Positions 23,604 to 32,128 of a DNA stretch of 34,725 bases are shown here, piece after piece; within the stretch, counting starts at the first letter, position 1, and each line of letters begins with the position of its first letter. Made by a program: the position numbers and the translations under genes. The notes under the pieces were generated by a model that worked only from the letters and a program-made list of their open reading frames with translations, did not search any database and was not told the origin of the DNA. The stretch is from NCBI GenBank assembly GCA_947569245.1, contig CANORV010000010.1, positions 1 to 34,725 on the forward strand, in the 5' to 3' direction. The stretch is from an uncultured Mycoplasmatota bacterium. Its GTDB lineage: Bacteria; Bacillota_I; Bacilli_A; RF39; UBA660.

Positions 23604-25208
23604 ATGGAAAAGGTAGGTGTATATTGTAGACTATCTGATGAAGATAGATATAAGAAAAACAAAAATGATGATAGTGAGTCAATTGCTAATCAAAAAAGTA
23701 TGCTTTTAAAATATGCTTTAGAGCAAGATTGGGAAATCGTTGATATATATTCAGATGATGACTATTCAGGAGCAGGAACTTATAGACCAGATTTTGAAAG
23801 AATGATTAAAGATTGTGAATCAGGAAGAATTAATATTGTTCTATGTAAAACTCAAAGTAGATTTTCAAGAGATATGGAAGTAGTAGAAAAATATCTTCAT
23901 AATAAGTTTGTGGAATGGGGAGTAAGGTTTGTTAGTATTGTAGATAATGCAGATACGAATAATGAAGCCAATAAAAAATCTCGCCAAATTAATGGACTTG
24001 TGAATGAATGGTATCTAGAGGATTTATCTAATAACGTTAAGAAATCTTTAAAGAATAAAAGAGAAGATGGATTATATATGGGAAGTTTTGCTCCCTATGG
24101 TTATTTAAAAGATCCTAACGATAAACACAAGCTTGTTATTGATGAAAATGTAGCTTATGTAGTAAGAGAGATATTTGAAAAATATAAAGAAGGAATTGGT
24201 TATCATAGAATTTGTGCAAGTCTAAATGAAAGAAATATATTGTGTCCATCTCTTTATAAAAAATCTATAGGAAGTAATTTTGTTTGTTGCAACTTTAATT
24301 ATAAAACAACTGGTATATGGACTTCAGATACAATTGCTAAAATGCTTCAAAATGAAGTTTATATTGGTAACTTAATACAAGGGAAAAGAACAAATATTAG
24401 TTATAAAAATCATAAATCAAAAAAAGTTCCAAAATCTGAATGGTGTAGAACTGAAAATGCACACGAGTCAATCATTGATAAAGAAACTTGGTATTTAGTA
24501 CAAAAAAGATTAGGTAAACATGAGAAACCTATGTCTAATGGTAAAATTCATATTTTAAGTCAAAAAGTTTATTGTGAAGAATGTGGAAGAATATTTATGA
24601 GAAACCAATGCAATATTACTTGTGCAGGTGGAAAAGTAGAAAAAAGAGCATATCTTCAATGCAAAGGTAATAAAAAATATCATACTTGCGACAATAATCG
24701 TTCTATAAGACTAGATCTACTAGAAGAATATGTACTAAATGCAATCAATGAATTATTAAAGAAATGTAATGAAGCATTATTAAAAAGTGATTTAGAAAAA
24801 GAACTTAATAAAGAAAATAACCAAGATATAATCATAACTAATCTTAATAAAGAAAAAGCAAATCTTGAAAAAAAGATAAACGAAAGCAAATTATATTTTA
24901 AAAATCTTTATCAAGATAAGATGAAAGGTGTTATATCTGAAGATGATTTTCAAATGTTAAGAGAAGAATATACAAAAGATGTTGATGGTTATCAAACTAG
25001 ACTTGAAGAGATTGAAAACGAGCTAGGAGAAACAGAAGTCAGAAAGCAAAATTCAAAAGATATTGAGAGCATACTTAAGAAATATAAAAATATTAAAGAA
25101 CTAAATAAAATAATAGTTGATGAATTTATTGAAAAAATATATATTGGTAAGCTGAATAAGGAAACAAATACACGAGAAATCAGATTAGAGTGGAATCTTG
25201 ATTTATAA
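23604..25208 (+). CDS. Large serine recombinase (integrase of the element)
   Basis: This 534-residue recombinase excises and inserts the element. The resolvase domain has YCRLS with nucleophile Ser11, ANQKSMLLKYA, and CKTQSRFSRD (81-90) with active-site arginines. A recombinase domain follows (about 165-310: APYGYLKDPNDKHKL, IWTSDTIAKMLQNEVYIGNL), then a zinc ribbon (CEECGRIF and paired cysteines through about 365) and a C-terminal coiled coil (about 400-480) used to control direction. AGGTGAT precedes the ATG. It ends 57 bp from the right attachment junction. Tn4451 TnpX and Tn5397 TndX belong to the same broad group, though those use GA and this site shows CA. Confidence 0.95.
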   Translation: MEKVGVYCRLSDEDRYKKNKNDDSESIANQKSMLLKYALEQDWEIVDIYSDDDYSGAGTYRPDFERMIKDCESGRINIVLCKTQSRFSRDMEVVEKYLHNKFVEWGVRFVSIVDNADTNNEANKKSRQINGLVNEWYLEDLSNNVKKSLKNKREDGLYMGSFAPYGYLKDPNDKHKLVIDENVAYVVREIFEKYKEGIGYHRICASLNERNILCPSLYKKSIGSNFVCCNFNYKTTGIWTSDTIAKMLQNEVYIGNLIQGKRTNISYKNHKSKKVPKSEWCRTENAHESIIDKETWYLVQKRLGKHEKPMSNGKIHILSQKVYCEECGRIFMRNQCNITCAGGKVEKRAYLQCKGNKKYHTCDNNRSIRLDLLEEYVLNAINELLKKCNEALLKSDLEKELNKENNQDIIITNLNKEKANLEKKINESKLYFKNLYQDKMKGVISEDDFQMLREEYTKDVDGYQTRLEEIENELGETEVRKQNSKDIESILKKYKNIKELNKIIVDEFIEKIYIGKLNKETNTREIRLEWNLDL

Positions 25209-25242
25209 TATAACCTAATAAATTTAGTATAAGTGATAGTTT

Positions 25243-25280
25243 TTGGGGAAAACCGATACAAGCCATGGGGGAGAAGATCC
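25243..25280 (+). other. attR junction of the mobilizable element
   Basis: TTGGGGAA at 25243-25250 is the inverted partner of the left-end TTCCCCAA, followed by core CA (25264-25265) and resumed amidase codons GGG GGA GAA GAT from 25267. Confidence 0.8.
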
Positions 25281-25494
25281 AGGAGCAATAGGAAATAATT
25301 TACAAGAAAAGGATTTAACATTACAAGCAGCAAAATATATGTATCAAAGATTTAAGGAGTTGGGTATACCTGCTACAATAGTTAGAGATACAGATGAAAC
25401 CTTACCACGTGAAGAAAGAATTAGAAGAATAATGGACGCGTATGGCAATGATCCTAATGTAGTTTTAATATCTAATCACATAAATGCGGGTGGT
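25266..25494 (+). pseudogene. 3' part of the split amidase, itself cut short
   Basis: In frame with the 5' fragment it reads GGEDPGAIGNNLQEKDLTLQ (with the zinc-binding Glu), then PATIVRDTDETLPREERI, and VVLISNHINAGG with the third catalytic His. Family members continue with a GDGAEV-type segment and a final Glu. Here the reading changes at about 25494-25497 to ERFSYHC and stops at 25516-25518. The enzyme's last third is missing, so the gene was hit twice, by the element on the left and by a second event here. Confidence 0.85.
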
Positions 25495-25676
25495 GAAAGG
25501 TTCAGCTACCATTGTTAGATTTAATTGGGTATTTAGACGGCTGTATTTGAATGAAAGCAATTGAATGCAGAAGTTATTGAAAAAATGATTTTTGATTTAG
25601 TATGAGCCTAAAATTGAATTTTATTTAGCTTTTTTGGCTGAATTGCTTGCAAATTTAATTAATTTGTCGAGTTATG

Positions 25677-25736
25677 TGGTATAATAAGTATGTAAGATAA
25701 GCAGTATTCAATCTTTTTAAGATGGATACTGCTTTT
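25677..25736 (+). promoter_or_regulatory. Promoter followed at once by a strong hairpin-terminator, upstream of hamA
   Basis: An extended -10 (TGG-TATAAT, 25677-25685) would start RNA near 25692. A 15-bp stem with one bulge and one wobble then runs from 25700 to 25733 (GCAGTATTC and ATCTT against AAGAT and GGATACTGC), followed by T to 25736. The transcript would be about 45 bases unless read through: an attenuator or a tiny RNA controlling the Hachiman operon. Confidence 0.6.
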
Positions 25737-25776
25737 ATGTTAAATGAAAGTGTAATTCTTATAGAGGTAGTAATGT

Positions 25777-26721
25777 ATGGAAGTTATTTTAAAATTAAGA
25801 GATTATTATAATAGAAATTGTAAAAATTTGATTTTTGTCGGTGAAAGAAAATTAAGTAACTATAATAATTGCAAAATGTATTTTTTGGATGTTGAAAATA
25901 AAATAGAACTAAATAATTATAAAAAAGTATTTCAAGAATATTTGCTTTTCTATATTAGGAATAGGGATCATTTGAAATCAATAAAAAAAATTAACGATGC
26001 AACTACTGATGAGCTGCTATCAATAAATTTATTATATGAAGGAAAAAAAATTCGTAGTAATAAAGGATTATATCCACAAATTGATATTGAAAAATCTGGA
26101 ATATATGGAGAGTTATTTAATGATTTTTATTTAAATATTGTGAAGCAAGAAGAAGTTGTTTCAACTTATTCTTTACGAAGCTCTTTTAATCTTCCCAATA
26201 TTAAGGGTGTGGATTTAGTAGCGTGTAAAATAGAAAATAATAATTTAGTCATAATATTTAGTGAATCTAAATTTGTATCTAGCATATCATCTGCCTCATC
26301 AAGTCTTTGTGATGATATAGTTGGAACAGATAGTCAACTTGGACATATTACAAAAGATTATATTAATCAATATACATCTTTCATAATGAATAAAAATCAT
26401 TCTATTTATTTTGATAAGAACAATAGTAAATTAATAATGAATAAATTGAACGAATTAAATAATTTAATACTAAATCAGGAAATTGAACCAATTGATGCAA
26501 TAAATAATTTAAATATAAAAATTAGATTTGATTTTTTTGCAATTTATAATGACAGTAATTATAACATTGAAGAAAGAAGAGAATTTTTTTTGAAAATAGT
26601 TAACCAATTTAATAGTAATATACTTAATACAGGGATTAATAAATATGATATTGAAATTGTTTTTATACCAACAAAAAATAAATCAATGGATATAAAAAAG
26701 GAAGTTGAACAATGGGATTAA
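25777..26721 (+). CDS. hamA: HamA, Hachiman defence nuclease (DUF1837)
   Basis: HamA is the effector of the Hachiman anti-phage system; it pairs with the helicase HamB and attacks DNA once phage is sensed. This 314-residue protein shows a restriction-endonuclease-like core: SGIYGELFNDFYL (Glu112), LPNIKGVDLVAC (Asp146) and LVIIFSESKFVSS (Glu163, Lys165), the pattern of a D...ExK site. The first 90 residues and the last 80 are less conserved. GAGGTAG precedes the ATG. The last 10 bases overlap hamB, as expected for a stoichiometric complex. Identity rests on the DUF1837-like core plus the adjoining helicase. Confidence 0.83.
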   Translation: MEVILKLRDYYNRNCKNLIFVGERKLSNYNNCKMYFLDVENKIELNNYKKVFQEYLLFYIRNRDHLKSIKKINDATTDELLSINLLYEGKKIRSNKGLYPQIDIEKSGIYGELFNDFYLNIVKQEEVVSTYSLRSSFNLPNIKGVDLVACKIENNNLVIIFSESKFVSSISSASSSLCDDIVGTDSQLGHITKDYINQYTSFIMNKNHSIYFDKNNSKLIMNKLNELNNLILNQEIEPIDAINNLNIKIRFDFFAIYNDSNYNIEERREFFLKIVNQFNSNILNTGINKYDIEIVFIPTKNKSMDIKKEVEQWD

Positions 26722-29009
26722 ATAGATTTGATGTAATTAGACAAATTAATTTATATTCTTCTGAAGACAATCAAGAGGCATTAATTGATTTGTTATGTGA
26801 AATATTAGATGATGAAGAATTTAAAACTAGGAATTTGGATTTGATTGAAATAATAATTTCTATTGGTGAATTATATGGTTATTATAGTTATATAGAAAAT
26901 TTTGGTAAAACATTTGGTTATTCTGAAGCAATAAGAAAAAATATGTATAAAAGTAATGATGGTAAAATATATTATAATTCGGGTCAATTATCTCTTTTAA
27001 ATGAAATCAAAAATGAAAATAAATTATTTATTTCAGCACCAACTACATTTGGAAAAACAAAATTGGTTCTCGACTATATTTTATTAGAAGCAAATAATTT
27101 TAATAATATATTGTTTTTAATACCAACAAATTCTCTTTCTGAAGAAATATATATAAAACTGTTAAACTTCAATCATATTCATAATTTTGATTATCATATT
27201 ACGACTAATCCTAAAATTTTAGGAAATAAAAATATTTTGATTTTGACTCCAGAAAAATATTTATTATTGTTGGAATCTAAAGATATTGATTTTGATTTAT
27301 ATATTATGGATGAATCATATAAAATTGAAGAAGAAGATAAAAATATAGATTATGATGATCCATTGAATTCAAGATCTAGCAAATTTAGAAGAACAATGGA
27401 TATTATCGCTTCAAAACAAGGTAAGACAATTTACTTATCGCCATTTACTTATATAACCGATGATTCAATGAATAGATTTTTTGATAAATATAATGTAAAA
27501 AAAATTAATAGGAAAGATAAATATGTCAGTAAAAAGTTGTATAAAATAGCTGATAGCAGTGATTTTAAAATTATAAATAGTACTGCAACTGGTTTTTTGA
27601 AAACTATGAGTGGGGTTGATAAATCAGTATTTATTGTAAAAGAATTATTAGACTCAACAATTGTATACGTTAGATACCCCAAGGATGCTTTAGATTTTGT
27701 TAATAAATATAAACTAGATTGTAAAAAAGAAGATATAAGTGATAGATTTAAAAAATTTATGAAGCATATAGAGGATAATTATGAATTTGAAGGTAGTAAG
27801 TGGTATATTTTAGAAGGCTTAAAGAAGGGAATAGGTGTCTATGTTGCTCCTATGCCAAGATATATAAAACGTGAAATTGTAAAACTGTTTAATGATGGAG
27901 AATTAAAAATATTAGTTGTAACATCTGCTTTTGCTGAGGGTGTAAATAGTTCTGCAAAAAATATAATAATAACAAATGACGTAGTAGGAAGCAATGTTAA
28001 AATGACTTCTCTAGATTTATTAAATCTAAGTGGTAGAGCAGGCAGATTTGGAGTTCATAGTAAAGGTAATATTTTTTCTGTAAAAGATGATATTTACGAT
28101 AGATTAGTAGATTGTATTGATAGTGGTGTAAAAATATCTAATTCAAATTATGAAAACGGAAAAAATGGAAATGATAGAGCTTTATATGATATAGAAAAAA
28201 TAGACAAGAATTATTTAAGTATTAATGAATTAGACAAAAGGAATTTAGTTGAAGCAATACAAAATAGTTATAATTTAAGTGATTTAGATTTGAATATTGC
28301 CTTATCAATATCTAATTATGATAAAATTAGATTATATGATTTTTTTATGAAAAATAGTACTGATAACCTAATTAATACAAGAAATGAAATTATTAATAAT
28401 TTACTTAAAAATGAAAAAAAGGACGTTGTAATTTCTATGAAGTTTATATTTGATGAGCTGGTTAGTGCTGGCATAAAAATATCAAAAGAAAAAGGCGACT
28501 TACCACCATACAGCAAAAATAATGAGTTTTTATGGGGAAAATTTTATAGTATTCATTCTAGTGGGAATGTTAAAGAAATATTAAGAAGAAGAAAACAATA
28601 TATAGAAGAAAAGTATAACTTAGAAAAAAATAGCTTTGAAAATTCAAAAAGTTGGATTGATGAATATATAACAGATGGTAAAGTTGATGATTTTAAATTA
28701 TATAATCAGGCGTTTAGATTTATTTCTAATATAATTGAATATAGAATACCATTTTATGTAGGCTTTTATGTGTCTATATTTAAACTGTATTGTAAAAAAA
28801 ATATTGAAAACATTGATTCTAGTTATGATATTATTGAAATATCTAACAATTTAGAAAATAAAAATATAGATGAAGAATACGATGATTTAGTAGAATTTGG
28901 CTTTTCTATTGATATGATAAAAAAAATACAAATATCGAATGGTGATGTAAATTTGCTTGATGACTATGAAAAAATTATTTACAAAGAGTATAAGGCATTA
29001 GTATATTAA
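26712..29009 (+). CDS. hamB: HamB, Hachiman superfamily-2 helicase
   Basis: The 765-residue helicase has YYNSGQLSLLNEI as Q-motif-like region (87-99), Walker A ISAPTTFGKTK (107-117), motif II IMDESYKIEEED (198-209, a DESY form of the DEAD box), SPFTY as motif III, SAFAEGVN as motif V (405-412) and LSGRAGRFG as motif VI (439-447). The C-terminal 300 residues are helical and unrecognised. HamB binds and moves along DNA, holding HamA inactive until it meets abnormal DNA. The GRAGR motif fits the Ski2-like helicases to which HamB belongs. Confidence 0.87.
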   Translation: MGLNRFDVIRQINLYSSEDNQEALIDLLCEILDDEEFKTRNLDLIEIIISIGELYGYYSYIENFGKTFGYSEAIRKNMYKSNDGKIYYNSGQLSLLNEIKNENKLFISAPTTFGKTKLVLDYILLEANNFNNILFLIPTNSLSEEIYIKLLNFNHIHNFDYHITTNPKILGNKNILILTPEKYLLLLESKDIDFDLYIMDESYKIEEEDKNIDYDDPLNSRSSKFRRTMDIIASKQGKTIYLSPFTYITDDSMNRFFDKYNVKKINRKDKYVSKKLYKIADSSDFKIINSTATGFLKTMSGVDKSVFIVKELLDSTIVYVRYPKDALDFVNKYKLDCKKEDISDRFKKFMKHIEDNYEFEGSKWYILEGLKKGIGVYVAPMPRYIKREIVKLFNDGELKILVVTSAFAEGVNSSAKNIIITNDVVGSNVKMTSLDLLNLSGRAGRFGVHSKGNIFSVKDDIYDRLVDCIDSGVKISNSNYENGKNGNDRALYDIEKIDKNYLSINELDKRNLVEAIQNSYNLSDLDLNIALSISNYDKIRLYDFFMKNSTDNLINTRNEIINNLLKNEKKDVVISMKFIFDELVSAGIKISKEKGDLPPYSKNNEFLWGKFYSIHSSGNVKEILRRRKQYIEEKYNLEKNSFENSKSWIDEYITDGKVDDFKLYNQAFRFISNIIEYRIPFYVGFYVSIFKLYCKKNIENIDSSYDIIEISNNLENKNIDEEYDDLVEFGFSIDMIKKIQISNGDVNLLDDYEKIIYKEYKALVY

Positions 29010-29022
29010 GGAGCGGATTTAA

Positions 29023-29943
29023 ATGATTTATATAACAGGAGACATACATAGAGATTTTTATAGATTGCATAATATAGAAAAAAATGAAAATAATGTGGTA
29101 ATTATATTAGGTGATGTTGGTATTAATTATTGCTTAAATAAAGAAGATAATAAATGCAAAAAGTATTTAAACGATATGAATATAAAATTATTTTGTATTC
29201 AAGGTAATCATGAAGAACGACCTGAAAATATATCAAGTTATAAAGAAGTTGATATGTTTGGCGGGAAAGTATTTATTGAAGATGAATATCCAAATTTAAT
29301 ATTTGCTAAAAATGGTGAACTTTATACAATAGATGGTAAATCTGTACTTGTTATAGGTGGAGCCTATTCAGTAGATAATGATTATAGATTAGCATATGGG
29401 CATAGATGGTTTAAACATGAACAGTTAAGTGGATTCGAAAAAGAACAAATATTAAATAAATATAGTGGTAAACATATAGATATAATTTTATCTCATACTT
29501 GCCCTTTAAAATATGAACCAACTGAGGTATTTATGAAAGGATTAGATCAATCCAAAGTAGATAAATCTATGGAAATATTTTTAGATAAAATAGAAGAAAA
29601 TATTGATTATGATAAATGGTATTGTGGTCATTTTCATACAGAAAAACAGATTGATAAGCTAGAATTTATGTTTGGAAGAATCAAAATATTTAATAAAGAT
29701 GAATTCTATCCTAAATATAATAGAAATGGTTATGAAATAATAAGAGATGTTTATAGTCAAGATGAAGTTATGAAAGAAGAAGTTATTTGCCCAAAATGCC
29801 ATTCTAAAGATATATTGGTAATAAAAGGTGATGGATTTAGAATAGATGGAGCAGACTTTATTGGAATTACTTGCAATGATTGTCAAAAAGTTTATGGATT
29901 TGGTGATGTTAATTATAAGCCTAATTGCCCTAAAGAATTATGA
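29023..29943 (+). CDS. Calcineurin-like metallophosphoesterase with C-terminal zinc ribbon
   Basis: This 306-residue protein has all metallophosphatase motifs: GDIHRD (6-11), ILGDVG, QGNHEE, IGGAYSVD, LSHTCP and CGHFHTE. Residues about 250-306 add a zinc ribbon (CPKCHSKDILV, then CNDCQKVYGFG), which is not part of the usual phosphatase and suggests nucleic-acid or protein binding. It starts 13 bases after hamB with AAGGAG and no terminator between, so it shares the Hachiman transcript. Substrates of the fold range from nucleotides to DNA ends and phosphoproteins. It could be a third Hachiman component, a tRNA/RNA repair enzyme or a passenger. Confidence 0.85.
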   Translation: MIYITGDIHRDFYRLHNIEKNENNVVIILGDVGINYCLNKEDNKCKKYLNDMNIKLFCIQGNHEERPENISSYKEVDMFGGKVFIEDEYPNLIFAKNGELYTIDGKSVLVIGGAYSVDNDYRLAYGHRWFKHEQLSGFEKEQILNKYSGKHIDIILSHTCPLKYEPTEVFMKGLDQSKVDKSMEIFLDKIEENIDYDKWYCGHFHTEKQIDKLEFMFGRIKIFNKDEFYPKYNRNGYEIIRDVYSQDEVMKEEVICPKCHSKDILVIKGDGFRIDGADFIGITCNDCQKVYGFGDVNYKPNCPKEL

Positions 29944-30004
29944 AAAGTATTTGAAATAATAAGAGATTGAATTAAAAAAATAATTAATTTCGTGATATAA
30001 TTAT

Positions 30005-30025
30005 ATTGATTATTTTTTGTGAGGT
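30005..30025 (+). promoter_or_regulatory. Region upstream of the endonuclease gene
   Basis: An AT-rich leader leads to GTGAGGTGG just before the ATG at 30032; a TATAAT-like hexamer lies slightly upstream, near 29997-30002. No -35 of good quality was seen. The 88-bp gap suggests separate expression from the Hachiman unit. Confidence 0.4.
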
Positions 30026-30031
30026 GGTAGT

Positions 30032-32044
30032 ATGACATTTAAAAGTTATAGTTGGTCTATTGGAACAACCAGTTTTAGAACAAGCCAGCTAAACTATAAA
30101 ATTGAAAGACAGTTACAGCTTTTAAAGGATTTTTGGCAAAAAAATTTAGATCTAGATTGGAATTATAAAGGAAGTATAAAAAATATTAAATTATTAAATG
30201 ACGAGAAATATCCATTACAAATTAAGTATTATGAGTATATGAAAGAAAATGATTTTATAACTGGAAATGCTAAAATTAGAGATAAAGACGCTAGAGAAAA
30301 AACATCAGGATTAGTTAATATTGGTATGCTTACTAAAGATAGAAAAATAACTGAAGTTGGTTTACAAATAGAGAGTTTATTGCATATAGAGCAAACAAAA
30401 AATAATATTTTTTATATTGCAGATGATAGCTATAATTATCTACTACAGTTTTTAAAATTACAGATAGATGAAAAAGGAATAAAAATAAAACCTTTTATAG
30501 CATTACTATACATGCTTGAAAAATTAGATTATTTAACATATGATGAATTTACATATTTGTTGCCATTGTGCAAAAACAAGTATGATGTTAGAAAAATGGT
30601 TGAAATTATAAAAAATAGTAGAATGGCATTAGATGTAGATACTATCATCACAACAAGAATATATGACATGGATAATTATTTACGTGCATTTGAAGAATTT
30701 AGAAAAGACTATCCGGTCAATGAAAAGACATTTGAAATGATAGGAATGAATAGAAAAAGTGCTAGTTATGAACATGCATATTTACCTGTTTATAATGAAT
30801 TAGTTAATTTAGCTTTTCATTTAAGACACAACACATTTGAAGAAAGAATTGAATCTTATAATAAATTGCATGAATATTGTAAGAATATTTCTGGTAATGC
30901 TAAATCTTATTGGAATGAATATTTATTCATGGGATACAGGCCTAGAACTTTTGACGAAGAATTTGATAGAAAATTCAGACAATTAGAAATATCAGAGGTT
31001 AAGAATATAATTGATTTTAAAAGAGTGTTTTTTGAAAGAGAACATATAATAAAATGGAAAGTAAATTTAAAAGAATATTTTGACTTAAATAAGAGATATT
31101 TTTCATTAACAGATATCATAAAATTTGAAGATGAAAAAATAGAACTAGATCTACTACCTAAGTATTATTTTAAAGATATTATAGATGATTTATTAAATGA
31201 GGAATTACTTTACGATAAAGAATATTATGCTTTATTCCATTCAGTTGTTCCTATTGAAAAAATTTCTAAGAAATATACTACTAATATTGAAAAAGTCGTA
31301 AATGAGATAAATAAAGATTTAAATACTGATTTAACTGTTAGTAATATTAATACATATCTAGAAGACGAGAAAATTAAACAATTTAATCAATTGATAGATG
31401 AAAAATTCAAGGGAACTGATTTATTAATGTTATTAGATTTAATAAAAAATAGAGATGATTCTGAAGTTTGTGAATATGTTACTGATAATGCTGATGTTCC
31501 AACTATTTTTGAATATGTTCTTGGAATAGCATGGTATAGAATAAGCGGCCAAAAAGGAAATATATTAAATTATATGAATTTAAGTTTGGATGCCGATTTA
31601 CTTCCTAAAACACATGCGGGTGGCGGAATGGCAGATATTGTTTATAAGTATGAAGAAGATTCTTATCCTAGACATGATTTGTTGATTGAAGCAACATTAT
31701 CTGAATCTACAGGGCAAAGAGTTATGGAAATGGAACCTGTTTCTAGACATTTAGGTGAAAATATAAAATTAACAAAAAATGAAAAAGATTATGCTATACT
31801 TGTTGCTCCCCAATTGGATGAGAGAATAGTGTTAGATTTTAGGAGTATGAAAAATAGATATTATCCTAAAGGAAATGATGAGTATATAAATGGATTAAAA
31901 ATTATTCCAATTAGCATAGATATACTAAAAAAGATTATAAATGAAAATAAGGATTATAATTATATATATGATTGGTTTGACAGTGCATACAAATCAACAA
32001 TTCCAGATCCAATATGGTATCAAAAAGAAATATTAGAAAAGTGA
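30032..32044 (+). CDS. AlwI-family type IIS restriction endonuclease
   Basis: This 670-residue protein opens SYSWSIGTTSFRTSQLNYKIERQLQLL, the usual start of AlwI-family enzymes, and near 545-570 has the conserved PRHDLLIEATLSEST then EMEPVSRHLGENI block. AlwI cuts outside the asymmetric site GGATC; relatives include the GAGTC enzymes PleI/MlyI and the nickase N.BstNBI, so the exact site here is open. Length is a little above family norms. The matching double methyltransferase follows. GAGGTGG precedes the ATG. Confidence 0.87.
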   Translation: MTFKSYSWSIGTTSFRTSQLNYKIERQLQLLKDFWQKNLDLDWNYKGSIKNIKLLNDEKYPLQIKYYEYMKENDFITGNAKIRDKDAREKTSGLVNIGMLTKDRKITEVGLQIESLLHIEQTKNNIFYIADDSYNYLLQFLKLQIDEKGIKIKPFIALLYMLEKLDYLTYDEFTYLLPLCKNKYDVRKMVEIIKNSRMALDVDTIITTRIYDMDNYLRAFEEFRKDYPVNEKTFEMIGMNRKSASYEHAYLPVYNELVNLAFHLRHNTFEERIESYNKLHEYCKNISGNAKSYWNEYLFMGYRPRTFDEEFDRKFRQLEISEVKNIIDFKRVFFEREHIIKWKVNLKEYFDLNKRYFSLTDIIKFEDEKIELDLLPKYYFKDIIDDLLNEELLYDKEYYALFHSVVPIEKISKKYTTNIEKVVNEINKDLNTDLTVSNINTYLEDEKIKQFNQLIDEKFKGTDLLMLLDLIKNRDDSEVCEYVTDNADVPTIFEYVLGIAWYRISGQKGNILNYMNLSLDADLLPKTHAGGGMADIVYKYEEDSYPRHDLLIEATLSESTGQRVMEMEPVSRHLGENIKLTKNEKDYAILVAPQLDERIVLDFRSMKNRYYPKGNDEYINGLKIIPISIDILKKIINENKDYNYIYDWFDSAYKSTIPDPIWYQKEILEK

Positions 32045-32046
32045 TT

Positions 32047-32075
32047 AAAGGTAGTTGTTAGACTATCTTTTTTTT
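32047..32075 (+). terminator. terminator after the endonuclease gene
   Basis: AAAGGTAGT (32047-32055) pairs, with one wobble, to ACTATCTTT (32062-32070), then T to 32075. Confidence 0.75.
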
Positions 32076-32083
32076 GTTATAAT
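32055..32083 (+). promoter_or_regulatory. Methyltransferase promoter embedded in the endonuclease terminator
   Basis: TTGTTA (32055-32060), lying in the terminator loop, and TATAAT (32078-32083) are separated by 17 bases. The methyltransferase can thus be made independently of the endonuclease. Confidence 0.6.
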
Positions 32084-32128
32084 ATAAATATAATATGATG
32101 CCTAAAATGGAAATAAGGATGGTGTACT

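Larger units (their letters stand above)
14745..25265 (+). mobile_element. Integrative mobilizable element, about 10.5 kb, inserted in an amidase gene
   Basis: The boundaries are set by the split amidase: IDAGH ends at 14746 and GGEDPG resumes at 25266. Both junctions contain the dinucleotide CA (14745-14746 and 25264-25265), which fits the 2-bp core exchanged by large serine recombinases. Reading inward from each end, TTCCCCAA begins 15 bases from the outer base of the CA (14760-14767 and, on the minus strand, 25250-25243), a symmetry expected of attP half-sites. Contents in order: ABC-3C system, MobV relaxase, TetR and ABC exporter, oriT, XRE regulator, small HTH proteins, large serine recombinase. 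No type IV secretion genes are present, so transfer would need a helper. The plan recalls Tn4451-type elements, which pair a large serine recombinase with a Mob/Pre protein. Confidence 0.9.
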
